A DNA stretch of 64,000 nt from Dichotomocladium elegans. Lineage: Eukaryota > Mucoromycota > Mucoromycetes > Mucorales > Lichtheimiaceae. Below the pieces are notes generated by a model that did not search any database, was not told where the DNA came from, and worked only from the letters and a program-made list of their open reading frames with translations. The translations under genes were made by a program, and so were the position numbers. Location: contig JAIXMN010000001.1 of the NCBI GenBank assembly GCA_025716815.1, forward strand, positions 2,294,001-2,358,000, read 5' to 3'. Shown piece by piece: positions 20,235 through 32,810 of this stretch (positions are counted from its first letter, which is position 1; each line of letters begins with the position of its first letter).

Positions 20235-23200
20235 CTAGGCACTTTTTGCTTCTGAAATGAAGCTCTGAATAACACCAGTATGTGTTAAAAATATTAGCTA
20301 TAATAATATTATAAAAACCATCACACTTATATTACCTGGAAATACTTTTTGAAGGCTCGTGCATCGAACTGTTGCAATGCTTGGCAGTAGCTAGATGCAG
20401 TTTCCGCCGGACATTGGATGGATGGCAAGTACACGTTATTCATATATTCCAAGAATTCAGGTCCATGCTTCTCATAGAGTGATTTTTGAATGCTTGTAAT
20501 TTCGCTGAATACCTATTAGATATCGTGCATACCGGTGAGATACCATCTCATCGGTTGGGAGATAGTAACCATCACTTACCAAGAGAGATTGCCCGTCCGT
20601 CAAGTTGAATGATACTTGCATTGGTACAGTGAAGGTAGCAGGAACAACCTCTTTATACATAAAATGTTCAAAGCCAGGAACACCTCTCCCAGCAGCCCAC
20701 GAAGTAACCATCTTGAGAAACACACCAAATGCCATCTTCTGGGTTGTTGGATCATTGTTATCCTTGGCAAAATGCAAGATTGTCTGCATAATGGTATCCA
20801 GATATCCAATGTTACGTTCACTAATTAGCACGCCCTCCATGTCGGCATTGAATAAACTCATGAGAAAATTCAGGTAGGCCTTGCGAAGATCAATCAAGAG
20901 TACTGCTTCATCTGTTCCACTTGGCGTAGTATTAAGGAAGTCAAAAACTCGTTTAACCAAAGGTAAAAGCAGCTCATCAACAATCGATTGGATCATCGGC
21001 TATTAAATAGTTAGCAGATATTCGTTTAGCGAAGCATAAGGAAGCATACCTTGAATCTGAACGCAGCCAACCCAATGAACGGAAGAAAATCGATCAGTTC
21101 GGATAACTGACATTCCGTCAAAAGACTGTTAATCAACGCTGGAAGATAGGGGAGAACTTCTGAGCCAAGACAGTTGATCAATCTGGCAAAGGAGAATCTC
21201 GCAGCATCCCGAATCTGGACGAACTGATTATAGGTGTGAAGGACGGTAAGAATGATTTCAGTCGCTTGCTTGAATACAACAGCCCAGGGTCGGACACATG
21301 CGCTTTCTTTAGGCGCGTTTGGAAATCCTACGCAATGCAATAAATAATCGGTGTGACTCATGTGCCTTTTCCGTTACCTTTTGCTACACTGCCAATAGCC
21401 ATAATATAATGATGTAATTGGAGTAGATAGAGTTCATCTTCTGGATTGTAGCCTTGCTCCATGGATTTTCGGATACCGTCAACTAATGGCTCCAGTACAA
21501 TCTTCAAATACTCCGTCTGTTTCATCTCATCCATTCCTTCTAGGGAAATCAGCATGCCCACAGTCTCAAAAAGATACAATTGGGTGTCAAATGTGGATGC
21601 CGCCGGGATCGGAAGGCCGTCCGCTGTGCTGATTTGCACAGGAGGCTCAGCCTGGATCATCAGAAGATCCCCCATCGAATTAAGGATCGTATCGACATAT
21701 TCACCCATTTTGGATTTCAGGTTCTTTACAAAGCGATGGAAGAGGTACCAACATCTGGTTCGGATAGGCTTTGAAGGGTGATGAAGACCTTGGGCATTGA
21801 CAAATGCCGCCAGGGCTTGGGGAAGATGATTGGGTCTATGTTCAAAGAACTGGTAATACCGCGAAATGTCTTCGAAAAACTGGAGGGAGGCGGATGGGTG
21901 AGGGTAGGTGGATATATCTATTTTGGATCATTAACATTTCCCTCTTCCTCGGCTCAAGAAGACAGGCTTACTTGATGTGACGATCTCTAAGACCATTTCG
22001 CCCAATGGAGATAGTGTGTTCGGGTCGTTCTTGTTAACGAACTGCATAGCAGCCTTCGGTAATGCTTCGCCATATGTGTAAAGAACATATAAGCAGAGCT
22101 CAACCGCACGCCAGTCCAATTCGGCCCCTGACTTGTATTGGGACAAAGTATCCATCACAATAGAATGAACATAGTTGACGTACAGTGGTTCATTGATCGC
22201 TGCAATGTGATCAGCAAATATCCGGAGGTTCTATCATACATCCTTAGTTTACACGCTGCTCCCAACGAATAACACCACCCTTACTTTTCTGAGCTCCATG
22301 AACAACGCTTCTTCCTCCGGCTCGTCTTCATCATTGCCCCATTCCGATTCTTCATCATATTTCATTTTCATAATAATGACATTCAATAGCGAACCCAAAA
22401 ATTCCTGCTGTGATTGGGTGTAGGACGGCATTGTCTTCTTCTGCTTCTTGAGCTTTTCGAGGATATTAGTTATCATGAGGTCATCTTATCAATATATACT
22501 CTCCAAATTGTACTTACAATAGTCAGAATGTCATTGACAAACGGGAAAACGGCTGTGCACGTGTCATCATACTCATCCGCTAAAAACTTGAGCAGATACG
22601 GAAGCGCGTGCTCGATCAAAGCATAGGTAGTTGCTACAAACGACAATGATGTTAAATATAATATTCAAATGGAAATAACACCTCTTCCTGACATACCCTT
22701 TGCATCAGCAGGCAAAGAGTTATCCGCATATATTTTGCAAAGCTCAATTCCCAAGGCGTTGACGAGACGGGCGACATGCTCGGCAAAATTCTCATCGGAC
22801 TGACAGTTATATTAATAGCACGATCTACTTTTCATACCAAATCTTTCCATTACCATATCCAAGCGGCTCAGCGTATCCGTGATATTGAGCATCTGCAGCA
22901 TCCTGAGCTTATCCAACGGGAGCATACCTTTGCTCACTACCTTTTTCCATTCCAAGGTATTCAGTCTCGATATCAGACAAAAAATCCAACTCATATTTTA
23001 CCTCGGCCAAGCATTCACATGCAGGAATACACAAATTTCGATCAGATAAGAGCTCATATAAAGCGCTCATCACTTGGTCGTTCACAACGAGCGAGATATC
23101 CATCCAAGCAACGTACGCACCAATGTTCTGCAGTGCAAGCGCTGCAATAGTCGGTTGATGCGACCTAAATTCCTGGAGGAGTTCAAACCAGAATGATGCC

Positions 23201-24148
23201 AACATCTGAATATCTCCCAATCGCATATTGTCTTTGATCGAAGTATTCCGAACGACTTCATCCCGGTTGCGAGGAATATCAAGACGTGCAATTTCTTCGT
23301 CGATACTGATACAGAGCCGAAGGAAAAAGTCAGCAGCCTTCTCATGACTCTGTGTACCAGATGGAGTTTGCACAAGCGCTATCATGTCCTTGAAAAAGTT
23401 CGGCCAGACCGCAGGGTATACGTGAGCAAAAAGAAGGGTTATAGACTGCGCTGCCTTGTTGCGTATGACTATGTGGTAGTGGTCGATCTGTTAGAGCTAT
23501 ACGTACGCACATGAATGGATGAAATGCGGTGGTAGGGGGCATACATGATTCCTCAGATGCGCTATCTGTGTTCTCCACAAACTCTCTGCGGAGATACTCC
23601 ATCATCGTCTGCCGAATATATTCTACTGCATTACTATCCAAGGACTCGTATCTATAATATGCGCATGAATCTAGTTAGGCATCCATATTCGGCTCATCCG
23701 ATCCCATCGCTTGCTACAGTCCAACGGTATGTTTATACCCACCGATTTTGAAGCGTGTTTTCGAGCACCTGTAAAGCAAAGAAACGAGCCTCGGCGACTC
23801 TATTTCCGTCATGAAAAATCTTGAGACGCCTCCCTTTCCGTACGCGTTTTTTAGATTCCCCATTGTTCACTTACGCCTTAGGTTGCTTCATAAAAAGCTG
23901 CAAGCACATTTGCCAACCTTCCGGTGCATTTTTGACTTGCTCACAATAAGCGTTTGCCTAGAAGCTCCAATAATTAGCATGCGATATCACCTGGTATCAT
24001 GGACCCCTTCGATTTATCAGCTCGCGGCAACACAATCGCCTTCGTTTCATGGCGCGCGTGCTGATGAAACCAAATCTACCTGTGCTTTTAAATTAGGATC
24101 CACCTGAGGTCCTAAGGCATAAATCACGGCTTGTTCTATTTGGTCCAT
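20235..24148 (-). CDS. LOS1: Exportin-T (tRNA exporter)
   Basis: A multi-exon gene from 'MDQIEQAVIYALGPQVDPNL' (ATG 24148; first exon ends 24080) to a stop at 20235. It is of the importin-beta superfamily and carries mature tRNAs out of the nucleus with Ran-GTP. The start matches Los1/XPOT, and blocks such as 'VLENTLQNR', 'IRDAARFSFARLINCLG', 'FGVFLKMVTSWAAGRGVPGF' and 'HFMYKEVVPATFTVPMQVSF' follow in the right order across about ten short introns. Later exons are 21361-21026, 20996-20525 or so, one to about 20338 and the last from about 20297. I have not fixed every splice site. The stop is only 95 bp from that of the convergent BAR-SH3 gene, so their 3' UTRs probably overlap. Confidence 0.9.
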
Positions 24149-24335
24149 GCTGAATTGAAGTTCGGAATCTCTTTGCAGCGTTGCTGAGTCGAATTAATTT
24201 GTATAAGTTCGAATGCAAGCTGACGAATGGGAAGGAACAGGCCGATGTACCGTATGTGCGCGTGTACGTGTGTGTGCGTGTTCGTGTGTGCTTGTAGGTG
24301 TTGTCGTATGTATGCAGTATATACTGTAAGATATT

Positions 24336-24551
24336 ATGGAAGCAGGTCTTTTTGTCCAGAGACGATCAACAGAAAGAAATAGATCGATTGAGCGGGACAG
24401 TAGTGTGTCTCGGGTGAGTGATATTCTAGTGGTGGATCTTTATCAAAATGAAGACAGCCTCTCTAAGGATAGTTGCAATGATCTGTTTTGTCGCTTCGAG
24501 ATGCCTTTACCGCCGGAACTGGTCAGAAAAGCAAAAGACGGGCAGGACTGA
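24336..24551 (+). CDS. Short hypothetical ORF
   Basis: 71 codons ('MEAGLFVQRRSTERNRSIER...'). A possible later exon at 24679-24747 reads 'DIILDKWLSSGQLRNAHLRI' between AG and a GTGAG donor, so a small multi-exon gene is conceivable between exportin-T and the alpha-galactosidase. No family recognised; it may be noncoding. Confidence 0.25.
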   Translation: MEAGLFVQRRSTERNRSIERDSSVSRVSDILVVDLYQNEDSLSKDSCNDLFCRFEMPLPPELVRKAKDGQD

Positions 24552-24840
24552 GAGAACAAAAAAAAATGGACACCTTGACGTGGATTTAACCACAAATTTT
24601 TTTTTTGAATTCCGCAGCTAGTAAGGTCAAGCTGCGAGAAGGATCATGGGTTCATCTCCTCTCTCTCTTGACTCATAGGATATCATACTCGATAAGTGGC
24701 TATCTTCCGGGCAACTGCGCAACGCCCACTTGAGGATCCAGATGTTGGTGAGCCGAAAAAAATAAACGGAAGAGTTCGTGACGTGCTGACTGGATAGATT
24801 TGACAACCTTTTACTCGGGGTAGTTCAAGCAAAGATGCTA

Positions 24841-26073
24841 TTATATCCAATTCTTTTGCAGATACACAACAGCACTTCTAAAGAATGCAAAATTCAGGCC
24901 ATCAAGTTTAATTCCCTGACTCATTATCAGGGAACCGGACAATTCATATTCTTCTGCTGGTGCATCTGGACTTGTGTACCACACCTGTACTTTATACGCT
25001 GCTTCTTGATCCAAATTCCGCAGTCGAACTGGGCTCAACACGTCTGAGAAAGGGCTGCCCTGCCGAAATCCAAGAACCACCGCCTTTGATTGGTCATGAG
25101 ACGTGGTCTGAGAGACAGCCAGGAGCTCGCCCACACGTGACGGCGGAACAAGCCAGTCCAGATCGCCGTTCTGGATCACAGGTCGCAGCTGCTTGTACAA
25201 CTTGATCCATGCTGCGGTCTCCTCGAGTTCTTCCTCCGTGAATCTGTTCAAGTTGGAGCCGATGCCAAGGCCACCCATATAAGAGATATGGAAACGGAAT
25301 GACAAAGGAATGTTGACTGTGTTGTCTGTGCCTGAGTCGGTGACCCAACCATACATGGTGCGAGGTGGAAGGAACAGAGATGCACCGTACTGAATCAATA
25401 TGCGAGCGTCTGGACGCGTGTTATCGCTCGTCCAGACTTGATCGACATACTCGAGGACGCTTAAGTCCATACGGCCGCCTCCGCTGGAGCAGCTCTCGAT
25501 CCAAAGCTGGGGGTACTTTTTCTTGAGCTTGGAAAGCAGGGTGTGATAGCCTCGCGCAGCCAATACCCACGCTTCTTTTGGATTGCGATCATAGTTATGC
25601 ATCGTGACACCCTGGTAAGGGCGGTTCATATCCCATTTGATATAATCAACACCGACTTCGGCGATGATGGTGCTCACGCGTTCATATATATAATCCTGGA
25701 CTTCCTGGAGGCCAAGGTTTAAAAGAAGTTGATTCCGCGACTCGTATCTGGATATATTTTCCATTTAGCGAGAGTCATTCTGTTTCGGCGTTTTGGTTTG
25801 GTGCACATACCGGGGAATTCCATCATAGTAGAAGACCCAGTCAGGATGCTCGCGATACAGATTAGAATTGGGATTGACCTTTGGAAAATTCAAGAACCAG
25901 TAAGTCTATGTATGTCAATGGCCATTCAGGGAGAAGACGACTCACCGATTCAGGTTCGAACCACAACCCGAACTTCATACCAAGTGTGTGGACACGGTCG
26001 GCTAAGGGCTTCATACCTTCAGGGAACTTGTTCGGATTAACAAACCAGTCGCCCAAGCCAGCGCTATCGTTGT

Positions 26074-26108
<35 letters not shown>

Positions 26109-27379
26109 TATGAGGTTAACCTACATGTCACATATGGACTAAAGAAAATATATACCTCGTGCCCCGAACCAGCCATCATCAACGACGAAGAGTTCAACCC
26201 CGAGAGATGCAGCCTTCTCCGCTAATGCCATTTGCTTCTCAGCGGTCACATCAAATGCAACAGCTTCCCAAGAGTTATAGAGGACAGGGTTATGCACTGT
26301 GTCCTTCTTCTGGGTCGCAAGGCTTTCTTTCTGAACCATGCGCGCATGGCGAGGAAGACGTTTGCGAGCACCAGGCATGCCTTCGTCGGTGAAACCAGCA
26401 ATGAACCAAGGTGTATTGAAAGATTCTCCTGGTTCCAGAGTCCAGCCAAAGTCAAGATGATGAATGCCACCGGTGATCCGTGTATAACCATAGGTGTTGG
26501 TATGTATTGCGATTTCCCAACTGCCACCCCAAGCAAGTGCACCAAAATACACTTCTGTGCCGGGGTTGACGTCGCTTGGAACTTGTCGGATGGCAAAATA
26601 AGGATAGGAGACATGATCCGTGAATCCACGAGGGCTTTGAATGGTATGGGTTACACCCGGATGAAGTGTAGTCCAATGCACTTGCGCTTCGTGTGCCCTG
26701 AACCGTCGTTCATATCAGTTTTCATCATTCCCAGGACTTTGTTTCCACCCCCATATGCCTCATACCATTCGCCAGCCAATGTGAGCACTTCGCGCCTCTC
26801 GTCTACATTCAATGCGGTTGGTGGGTGCCAGGCGGCTGAGAAGGCTCGCTCAAGGTTGATGCAATCCTTCAAACCGTTGTAGACTGTGTAGGATCGCCGG
26901 ATGATGTCGTTTTCGACATCAAGGTCATAATGAAGTGTCACCGAAAAGCCCGTCCGGTTGCTGTCTCTCAGCTTAATATCGAGCATTGTGCTTCCAATCT
27001 GTTTGTAGCCAGAATAGAGTAGATTAAGCTCACGTACACCATCCACAAATTCGACCTTAAGCGCAGCTTCGCGGTATCGCAGGCCACCGAAGACAGGGAT
27101 TTCTTCCGTCGCATAACTGATGGGTGGAATCTGGGAGAGAGTGATTGGCGGTACAGTTGCGTTTAGATTCTCAAGACGAGTCAGCCGTTTTCCCCAGTGA
27201 AGGTTGATTAAAAAGCCATCCGTAGACGCTCCCACAACATAAGTCGATTTTTCGGTGACCAGGAACCATGTGTCCAGTGAGGGATGCTTGTGAACACCAA
27301 CATCTAAGGCTGCTTCAGCAACTATCTGTGGAGTTGCAAGCAGTAAAAATATAACCCATATGGAAAAATATCGTATCAT
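24841..27379 (-). CDS. Secreted alpha-galactosidase, glycoside hydrolase family 36
   Basis: Five exons: 27379-26766, 26697-26156, 26073-25946, 25878-25811 and 25747-24841; 752 residues, normal for GH36. It removes terminal alpha-1,6-galactose from raffinose-type sugars and galactomannans. Residues 1-22 form a signal peptide ('MIRYFSIWVIFLLLATPQIV'), so it acts outside the cell. An N-terminal beta-sandwich precedes the catalytic barrel ('NSWEAVAFDVT', 'VVDDGWFGARDNDSAGLGDW'). The nucleophile is the Asp in 'YIKWDMNR', the acid/base the Asp in 'WTSDNTRPDAR', and 'ESCSSGGGRMD' binds substrate. The second intron has an (AT)n tract next to its acceptor. The apparent frame break near 26.7 kb is explained by a 69-bp intron (GTATGA...TTCAG), so the gene looks intact. 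Confidence 0.95.
26076..26106. repeat. (AT)n microsatellite in intron
   Basis: About 15 TA units inside intron 2 of the alpha-galactosidase gene, directly next to the acceptor (AG at 26074-26075 on the minus strand). Length changes would move the polypyrimidine/branch region. Confidence 0.9.
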
Positions 27380-27435
27380 ACACGTCCGTTAAATTGTCCT
27401 CGTATAGGTTTTGATGATCATTTTCGACAACGTGG

Positions 27436-27450
27436 AATATTTATATAAGG
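27436..27450 (-). promoter_or_regulatory. Likely TATA box of alpha-galactosidase gene
   Basis: On the minus strand CCTTATATAAATATTCC lies about 60-70 bp upstream of the ATG at 27379, a usual place for a TATA element in fungal genes. Confidence 0.45.
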
Positions 27451-29975
27451 ACCACGCATCACACTCACTCACAGGTATGTTTGGCGTGTGAGTGGAACTG
27501 CAGCTCGAAATGGATTACATAACCAGACCCACACTCCCTGTCCTACCATTTATACAAACTCGTCACGCATGTGAACGATGATACGACTAGTCCAAACACA
27601 GTGGATTTACATCTGTCTATCTGTAGCCAGACATACCCACTCATTCAATCTGACCTTCGTTAGTCATTTCTGCAAAGCAGCACATACCTTACTGCACTAC
27701 TTTTCTTTAATTGCCTCATCGGCTGCAGGTATTTTGCAGGCTCTCCGGGATACACCGACGTTCTGCATAGGTAGCACACGAGTATTAGATAATCTTGATG
27801 TTGATAAAAGGGGCAAATTTAATATTGATCGATTCTGTGCCCATGAAAGACGAGCTCGAGTTTTGCAACAGGTTAAATTGTGCAAATAGAGTCACTTGTA
27901 GTTATGTAGAAGATACTGCTGGCCGTATGTCAACCACTGATTCCTGCACTATTAGTTTTTATGCAAGGGGTACAGAGGATGTAAGGTGGGAGGCGGCGGC
28001 TGATGTTGATCACGCCCCCTCTCCATCCAGTACCGTACAACTAATATATTCGCTTGCACAAATTCTGTATTCTCCGAATAAGCTTTCAACGAAAGAGATC
28101 TTTCACCTTTTAATTATCGCCGTTATGTGTTCGATACCTCCTTCTAGAGCAGGTGTTAGTTGCAGATCTCAATAATATCTCAATCGCTCGCTTAGGTGTA
28201 GGCTCACTTAATATCACGATGGTCTCCGTTCAGTGCAGACTATGTCAAGGTAAGACTTTTACGTTCAGGTGTATTGGCAAAAGGATGCACTCTTTTTCAA
28301 AAGAAGGGTTGGGAAGTCTGCAGAACAGTTTATCCAGCAAATGTAGTCGCCGCGATACGTCTAACTATCTTCTATAAAACTGTTCCTCATCTACACGACC
28401 TCCACGACATGCGTATGATTAAGCACATAGGAACCCATTATGTTGTGTCTAGAATCTTATTAAAAAGCTTCCTGTGACTGAAATTTACTTCTGTGCTGTG
28501 TGATAAAAAAGACACGGGATATATGCTTTATCCAGGGCGATCCGAACTGGAATAAACGCTGTGAGCTTTTTTTTTAAAGTTACAGGTTATTTTTCAGCGT
28601 CATTATTGAACTTTGCAGCTATGTGACTATAGCCAAGACCACTAGTCCCTGTCATATGTTCAAATGCTTGCATAAAGTGGTAGGTCTACTATCCCAAAAG
28701 AGGATGCGATATATCAACGCACCTTTCATAGTGCAGTTTGGAATTCATGCAACAAATACGTAACCTCGCAACAATCTGGAGACTCGGCAAAAGATCTACT
28801 CTTGTTTATCAATGGGATATTATCTTTTCCCCAACGAAGTAAGTGCATGATCTGTAGAGTCAGCAATACGAATGAAAACCATAATGATCATAGTCCGGCG
28901 AAATTCGCTCGAGATAGTTTGTTTTGCAAAAAAGAAAAAATGTGACAAGCAGTTCTGACGCAATAATCCGCCATTGAGTAACTGGGTGTCTTCAGATTTG
29001 CTTCGCTTTGAACAAGACTTAGGGGTGGAAATCGCCTTCAGTTTCTACCAGAGGACATACATAACATAATTTTGGTATGGTTTACAGTATATTGCGGTTA
29101 AATCAAAGACGACGAAACGGTAATCTGGAGAGGGAAAGTAAAGAAAGATGGAGACTGCTAATAAGTAGCCATGTTATCAACCTCTATATATAAGGTAGTG
29201 CGCTTGGTCTCATGCATGCTAGTGCATCAACTAATATTTCATGCAGATACTACGATAGTTTGGGGGATATTTCTTCTTATGCTATTACTTTGTCTATCAT
29301 TGTATTTGGAGACTGATAAGACATATATACATATACATTCCAGATCAGAACTGTGAGGTGATTTCCGCATGTAACTCGGTTGACTTTGACATTATGCAGC
29401 CTAATGGTCGGAGCTGTATTTTCCAATAAAAATTATGCGACTCCACGGGAGACATGCGTCGAAGGCAATATTGATGATATTCATCCCTCAAAGCCCGTGC
29501 TCCGGCAATGTCTAGTCATCAGGGTATGACGGTTTCATGAAGCCACATGGTCTTGTGACCTTTTTCTCCCCGGAAAAAGAATACCTGTCCCAATAGCGTA
29601 TAAGTATCTACTTCAACCGTAATTGGGCCATTACATGGATAGGTCACATCTTTATTCTTCCACCACTGCCCTAGTAACAGTTAACGGTGTATAGAGATAC
29701 AATCCATTCCAAATGGTGGTAAATGGCTTGCTGGAGAACTGAAACTAATGTCATGTCTCATCAGCGGGGTTACACAATGCAAGGCGCGAGGAAAAGGTAA
29801 AATAGCTCAGGCGTCGTCATACCTTTTCATAAAATAATAGCAGGGAAAGCTTGGCAGGTGGGTAGAATAGCTGTCTGGGATATGGTCCAATAAATAGTCA
29901 ACCGCAATAACTCGGCCGATGGTTATGTTTCTTTTCCCTAAATACAAACGTTCCTCTATTTTCTCTTGATCTACA
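27451..29975. other. Gene-poor region
   Basis: AT-rich DNA with scattered short ORFs (longest 27795-28175, plus, 126 codons, not recognised). No transposon ends, tRNA-like or repeat structure that I can support. Confidence 0.45.
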
Positions 29976-32033
29976 ATGCTTTCTCGCATTAAAAAGTTTT
30001 TGCGGGCGCGTCGAAAAGGAGGCCACAGACGTACATCTCATCCTCATGCCAATATCCCAGATTGCATAACGCGCACGAACCGTACCATAGATAGCATGCA
30101 TGATGAGGAAAATCAAAACGTCTATTTAGAAAAGCTGCCGCCGCGTGTGCCAATTCAGGATGTTTTTAGGCTGATCGACAGCGAGGAGAAACAGAAGGCG
30201 TCTGAGCGTCCAACTCAATTGATTGAAGATAAACAGGCAAAAGATTTACCGTACTATACAGCTCTGGACTCGTATGAAATCGAGAAAAAGCTGGGGGAGT
30301 AAGTGTCTGGACTGAAACGAAATAGACCAGGAGTTCATGAGATTGTTTCTGTTGATGGGGATCCGTTTAATACAGAGGTGCTTTTTCAAACGTTTACATG
30401 GCTCGTGACAAAACAAACGGGAGAAAAGTCGCGATTAAAGTAGTCCAGAAGCGCGAATATGAGGTATGTCTATCATCCAGCACAGCGTTAGGATGGATCG
30501 CTTAAAGACACACGTTCTCTCACTTACACATTATATTTAGCAATCCAAGGAGAATTCGCATTTACATCCTAGCGTGAAGAGAAGGCCACTGGCGACTGAG
30601 GCAAGTGAATTTGTCTCTAGATTAAAAATGTCAAACTCGAATTCCTAACTAGCACTCCCAGCGAGCGAACATATTGAAGGAGGTACAAATTATGCGCAGT
30701 GTGGATCATCCGAATATAGTCCAACTGGTGGAGTTTATCGAGTCCGAGCAGCAATACTTCTTGGTTCTCGAACTCTGTGAAGGTGGGGAGCTCTTTCACC
30801 AGATTGTAAAACTGACCTCCTTCAGCGAAGCGCTTGCGCGCCATGTTATAACGCAACTGGCCCAAGCAGTTCGATATCTACACGAGGAATGCGGAGTGGT
30901 GCATCGGTGAGTAATAATACAGCAATCTAAAATACGTCAAGGTGTGAGGAAGGGGATACTCCTGGTGGGCAGAAGGCGTGTGCACCAAGTACTTCATACG
31001 TACGTTCGAATCAGCTCATGTGCTATATAGAGACATCAAGCCCGAAAATATTTTGTATGAGCCGATTCCATACATCCCAGTATGCACACAGACGCGAAAA
31101 CCCAGTAGAAGTGAGGTTATTGAGGGCATGTTCCTCAAAGGAGTCGGAGGTGGCGGTATCGGCAGGGTCAAGCTAGCCGACTTTGGACTTTCAAAGGTGG
31201 TCTGGGATAACTCCACATACACGCCGTGCGGAACGGTGGGGTATACTGCACCTGAGATCGTGTGTGACAGGCGCTACTCCAAGTCTGTAGACATGTGGGC
31301 TATGGGATGCGTACTTTACACATTACTTTGCGGCTTCCCGCCTTTCTACGACGAATCGATCAGCTCATTGACAAACAAGGTGGCACACGGTTGCTATGCT
31401 TTTTTGAGTCCCTGGTGGGACCCGGTCTCGGATGCAGCCAAGGATCTGATCATGCATCTATTATGTGTTGACCCCTCGAAGAGGTACACCATCAATCAAT
31501 TTCTGAACCATCCTTGGGTCACTGAGAAGAAGCCGCCCCGGCATCCATCGTCGTATCTTTCGGCGTTAATCCGGTCCCCTCCCACGACTGCCGTTTCAGA
31601 TAGCATCAAAGACTTCGACCACATTGATGGAAGCAGAAACGGACACATGGACGCATTCTCCCCAGGATCTCCGTTCATCAAAGAAATCATTGATGTCACC
31701 TATGCGGTGCAGCGAATGGGTGAGGAAGGAACTTGGCGCGGTGCTGTTATTGAGAACCCAAACGCAGATCCACGGTACTGTTATACCCAAGATGTTGACG
31801 ATGACGATGACGACGACATATTGTTTGCTGAGCGTGCACAGGAAATGATCAATAACAATACGCACCGTCATCGATCTGCTGAGCAACAGCGTCTCCAATC
31901 ATTCTCACTGGAGCCAACATCGACACCCGCGCTTTTTCGCAACCGGGAATATAGCCCAGAGAAGATGTCTTTTCGTCTTGACATCAGTAATGCCACCCTT
32001 TTGAAAAACAGGCGCCAGCAGGTAGCTTTCTAA
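29976..32033 (+). CDS. CaMK-group Ser/Thr kinase, Rck2/Srk1-like
   Basis: Five exons: 29976-30298, 30376-30463, 30541-30600, 30662-30906 and 31031-32033; 572 residues. Kinase motifs in order: Gly loop 'LGEGAFSNVYMA', VAIK lysine ('KVAIKVVQK'), catalytic loop 'HRDIKPENIL' (made by joining exons 4 and 5), 'DFGLSKV' and activation segment 'CGTVGYTAPEIV', then 'DMWAMGCVLYTLLCGFPPF'. The CGTVGYTAPE sequence and 'TFLSPWW'-like 'AFLSPWWDPVSDAAKDLI' are shared with the yeast Rck1/Rck2 and fission yeast Srk1 kinases, which act under stress MAP kinases; that role is inferred. The intron after exon 3 has the donor GCAAGT (30601), a canonical GC-AG intron. An insertion at 'PVCTQTRKPSRSEVIEGMFL' lies after the catalytic loop, and an Asp run occurs near residue 490. 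It converges on PEX4 (142 bp between stops). Confidence 0.9.
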
Positions 32034-32175
32034 TTTCTCCTCTTTTCTCTAAACATTTAGCGCATGGATTGCATACATATTGAACCTTCGAATCTGTGGC
32101 ATGAACCCCCAGAATATGCAATATGCACCATGTCCTCTTCCCCGAATATGTGATAGCAAAAATAAAAAAGGAAGT

Positions 32176-32810
32176 TCATTTCCCCATTGCGTATAGCTGG
32201 GTATACATTCTGATCAAGCTTTCGTATGCTAAATGATCGCCACAGCGTAGCAAATTGGCAGCATCGCAGTTGAGTGGGGAAGATGGTTCAGGATTGGAGA
32301 GAAGAAGTGATATAGCCATCACCGTTGACTTGAGCGTCCACGCAGGAGACCATTCTGTTTTGAGAATATCCAAGCAAATTTCACCAGTCTATAATGGTTC
32401 TCTTAGTTTACACTGTATTGGAATAGTCGGACCATTCGTTTTTTGAGAGTCTTGCCTTAAAGTGAACGTTTGGATGGCAAATCTTCGTTGTGAATTTCAT
32501 TGTAGGTGGGTGAATAGGATAGTTTGGGGGAACCTGAATGACGAGATCAAATACACCGCCTTGGGAAACTTGAATGAGCCCTTGTTATGGCAGAAGGGCG
32601 CGCATTGCCGCAGATATGGCCCACTTTTCTTCCCCTTCTCACGTCTTGCCTACCTTCGTAAGGAGTGCCTGGTAAACCTTTCAGCTGCGCTTTCCATCGT
32701 GTCAGGTCATGATCAGATTCGGGTGTAAGTTCAATAATTTCAGGGTAAGAGCCCCGCTCTCGATCGAAATCTCGTAGTTCTTTTATTAATCGTCGGGAAA
32801 CTGTGTCCAT
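32176..32810 (-). CDS. PEX4: Peroxisomal ubiquitin-conjugating enzyme Pex4
   Basis: Three exons: 32810-32654, 32580-32456 and 32388-32176; 164 residues, a full E2 fold. E2 motifs: 'PPNYPIHPPTMKF', 'CHPNVHF' (HPN) and the active-site cysteine in 'TGEICLDILKTEWSPAWTL'. The ending 'SPLNCDAANLLRCGD...LIRMYTQLY' is typical of Pex4/Ubc10, which mono-ubiquitinates the import receptor Pex5 at the peroxisome so that it can be recycled. The second intron starts with GC (GCAAGA, 32455-32454); the conserved HPN-to-Cys spacing leaves no GT alternative. Confidence 0.92.

Noticed and set aside
26651..26766. Apparent frameshift in the alpha-galactosidase near 26.7 kb.
   Set aside because: A 69-bp GT-AG intron (GTATGA...TTCAG) joins the two frames and restores the conserved 'EWAHEAQVHW' region; the gene is intact.
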